From Chloroflexota bacterium (GTDB lineage Bacteria; Chloroflexota; Anaerolineae; Caldilineales; Caldilineaceae), in assembly GCA_003577005.1 (NCBI GenBank), contig QEUW01000160.1, positions 1 through 15,530 of the forward strand: 15,530 nucleotides of DNA, given 5' to 3'. The notes beneath the pieces were generated by a model, which saw only the letters and a list, made by a program, of their open reading frames with translations, did no database searches and was not told the origin of the DNA. Below, one piece after another: positions 14,468-15,530 of this stretch. Position numbers and translations under genes: made by a program. Positions within the stretch are counted from its first letter, which is position 1; every line of letters starts with the position of its first letter.

Positions 14468-15530
14468 CCGAGCCGCCGTCGCTGTCCTGTTTGTCTTTTT
14501 GCTCCTGGCATTTGTCTACGCCTTGATCGTGCCACCTCTGGAAGGGTTCGACGCACTGGCGCACTTCAAATACGCTGCCTTTCTCCACCAGGAGCAGCGC
14601 CTGCCCATGTTGGAGCCGGAGATTGTCGATTACTCGTACGAGTTGGTCACGCAGCCGCCGCTCTATTTTGCCGCCATTGCCCTCGCCACTGCACCGTTGC
14701 CAATGGACCAGGCGCTGCTCTTTGCGCAGGAGAGCGATAGCCCCTATCATGAAAAAGGGCTTTCACTGCGCCAGACGATCACGCTGCCCAAGGTGGCTGG
14801 CGGTGTAGTGGCAACCTTGTGGGTGGCGCGGCTTGTTTCGCTCTTGGGTGGCGTGGTCACAGTCGTCGGGGCCTATGCGCTGGTGCGGACGCTGCTGCCG
14901 GGTGAACCGTGGCTGGCCGTGGCGACTGCGGCCCTCACCGGCTTGAATCCCCAGTTTCTTTTTACTTCGGTCACCGTCACCAACGATGCCTGGACACCGG
15001 CTGTTGGCGTGGTGACCTTGTGGTTGCTGGCGCGTGCAACCGTGCGCGACAAGGTGACCTGGTACGATTGGGCGCTCGTTGGCCTCTGCGCCGGCCTGGC
15101 CGCATTGACAAAATATAGTTCGCTGCTCATCGGCGCGCCAGGGCTGCTTTTGTTCTGGCGTTATGTGCGCCATACTGGCTGGCGGGCTGGCTTGCTGGCG
15201 TTGTTGTGGATGGCTGGCGCTGGCGTCCTCGTTGCTGGCTGGTGGTATCTGCGCAACTGGTCTCTCTATGGGAGCCCGGTCCCATTTGCGCAGATGGCCG
15301 TTGCCTTGCCCACCATGCAGCGCCCCCAGCCTATGCCCCTCTCCCAAGTAATCGAGACCATCCCCTGGCTCTTCTCCTCCTACTGGGGCGTCTTTGTCAG
15401 CATCATCACACCGCCCGCCTATCTCAACACAACCACCTGGCTCATGCTGATCGCCATCGCTGGCCTGCTCCTGCGTCTATTCACAATTCACAATTCACAA
15501 TTCACAATTCATAATTCCTTCCCTATCCTC
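14457..15530 (+). CDS. GT39/GT-C-like membrane glycosyltransferase, truncated by window end
   Basis: A frame opens at ATG14457 and stays open to the window edge (358 codons, no stop reached). TM1 (about 7-25) is followed by a first extracytoplasmic loop with GFDALAHFKYAAFL, where Glu29, Asp32 and His36 form a plausible GT-C acidic/His motif. YELVTQPPLYFAA (61-73) matches the QPPLYY-type phrase of GT39-like and DUF2142-like transferases, and FTSVTVTNDAW the later ND motif. Many further hydrophobic segments follow. Such enzymes move sugars from polyprenyl-phosphate donors to envelope acceptors or proteins. It overlaps the DUF5990 gene by 11 bp. Near the window end the frame reads through a 7-bp tandem repeat, giving FTIHNSQFTIHNS, which does not look like family sequence. 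Confidence 0.8.
   Translation, partial: MRADRAAVAVLFVFLLLAFVYALIVPPLEGFDALAHFKYAAFLHQEQRLPMLEPEIVDYSYELVTQPPLYFAAIALATAPLPMDQALLFAQESDSPYHEKGLSLRQTITLPKVAGGVVATLWVARLVSLLGGVVTVVGAYALVRTLLPGEPWLAVATAALTGLNPQFLFTSVTVTNDAWTPAVGVVTLWLLARATVRDKVTWYDWALVGLCAGLAALTKYSSLLIGAPGLLLFWRYVRHTGWRAGLLALLWMAGAGVLVAGWWYLRNWSLYGSPVPFAQMAVALPTMQRPQPMPLSQVIETIPWLFSSYWGVFVSIITPPAYLNTTTWLMLIAIAGLLLRLFTIHNSQFTIHNSFPIL
15480..15514 (+). repeat. Heptanucleotide tandem repeat TTCACAA inside the glycosyltransferase frame
   Basis: There are four perfect copies of TTCACAA (15480-15507) and one variant TTCATAA (15508-15514). Because the unit is 7 bp, gain or loss of one copy would shift the reading frame. The sequence resembles AATTCACAATTCAC-type low-complexity repeats found between genes in several environmental lineages. 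It may mark slippage in the gene or an invading dispersed repeat near the gene's natural 3' end. Confidence 0.85.

Noticed and set aside
14763..15347. Minus-strand 194-codon open frame at the window end
   Set aside because: The plus strand here encodes a hydrophobic GT-C protein; the minus-strand translation is Gln/His/Arg-rich and typical of the antisense of membrane-protein codons.

Overview
The window is about 15.5 kb of moderately GC-rich bacterial DNA. It most resembles a filamentous or free-living Chloroflexota (Anaerolineae/Caldilineae-like). The reasons are a large secreted mosaic protein ending in a short FLP-type tail, proline-rich lipoprotein linkers, Uma2 nuclease, DUF5990 and GT39-like neighbours, and short dispersed palindromes and heptamer repeats between or at the ends of genes. 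This is an inference from gene style: no rRNA or other phylogenetic marker is present, and the host assignment is tentative.

Region 1 (1-2514, + strand) is a metal-responsive operon. A CmtR-like ArsR/SmtB repressor with three candidate metal-binding cysteines overlaps by 23 bp a P1B-type metal ATPase whose TM6 motif reads Cys-Ser-Cys where Cys-Pro-Cys is expected. A palindrome just upstream is the likely operator. The operon ends at a strong hairpin repeat shared with a convergent gene.

Region 2 (2608-8694, - strand) encodes two exported proteins. One is a 1574-residue mosaic surface protein (lamin-tail-like, Ig-like, DUF11, four prealbumin-like repeats, SdrD B-like, DUF11). Upstream of it is a seven-bladed streptogramin-lyase-like beta-propeller lipoprotein that lacks the known catalytic triad. 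A hairpin separates the two. Between the propeller gene and the next block lies a short relic of a MalT/LuxR-type P-loop ATPase.

Region 3 (8977-12787, + strand) has two tandem membrane-anchored S41 carboxyl-terminal processing peptidases, both with intact Ser/Lys/Gln, then smpB (trans-translation) followed after 12 bp by a Uma2-family nuclease.

Region 4 (12838-15530, + strand) has a divergent tRNA-guanine transglycosylase with an altered substrate-loop motif, a DUF5990 protein, and an 11-bp-overlapping GT-C/GT39-like membrane glycosyltransferase. The last gene runs off the window and carries a heptanucleotide tandem repeat in its reading frame.

I see no CRISPR array, transposase, tRNA, rRNA, tmRNA or recognisable antiviral system. 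The points most worth following are the CSC ATPase with its Cys-rich sensor, the substrate-loop-divergent Tgt, and the mosaic surface protein with its C-terminal tail.
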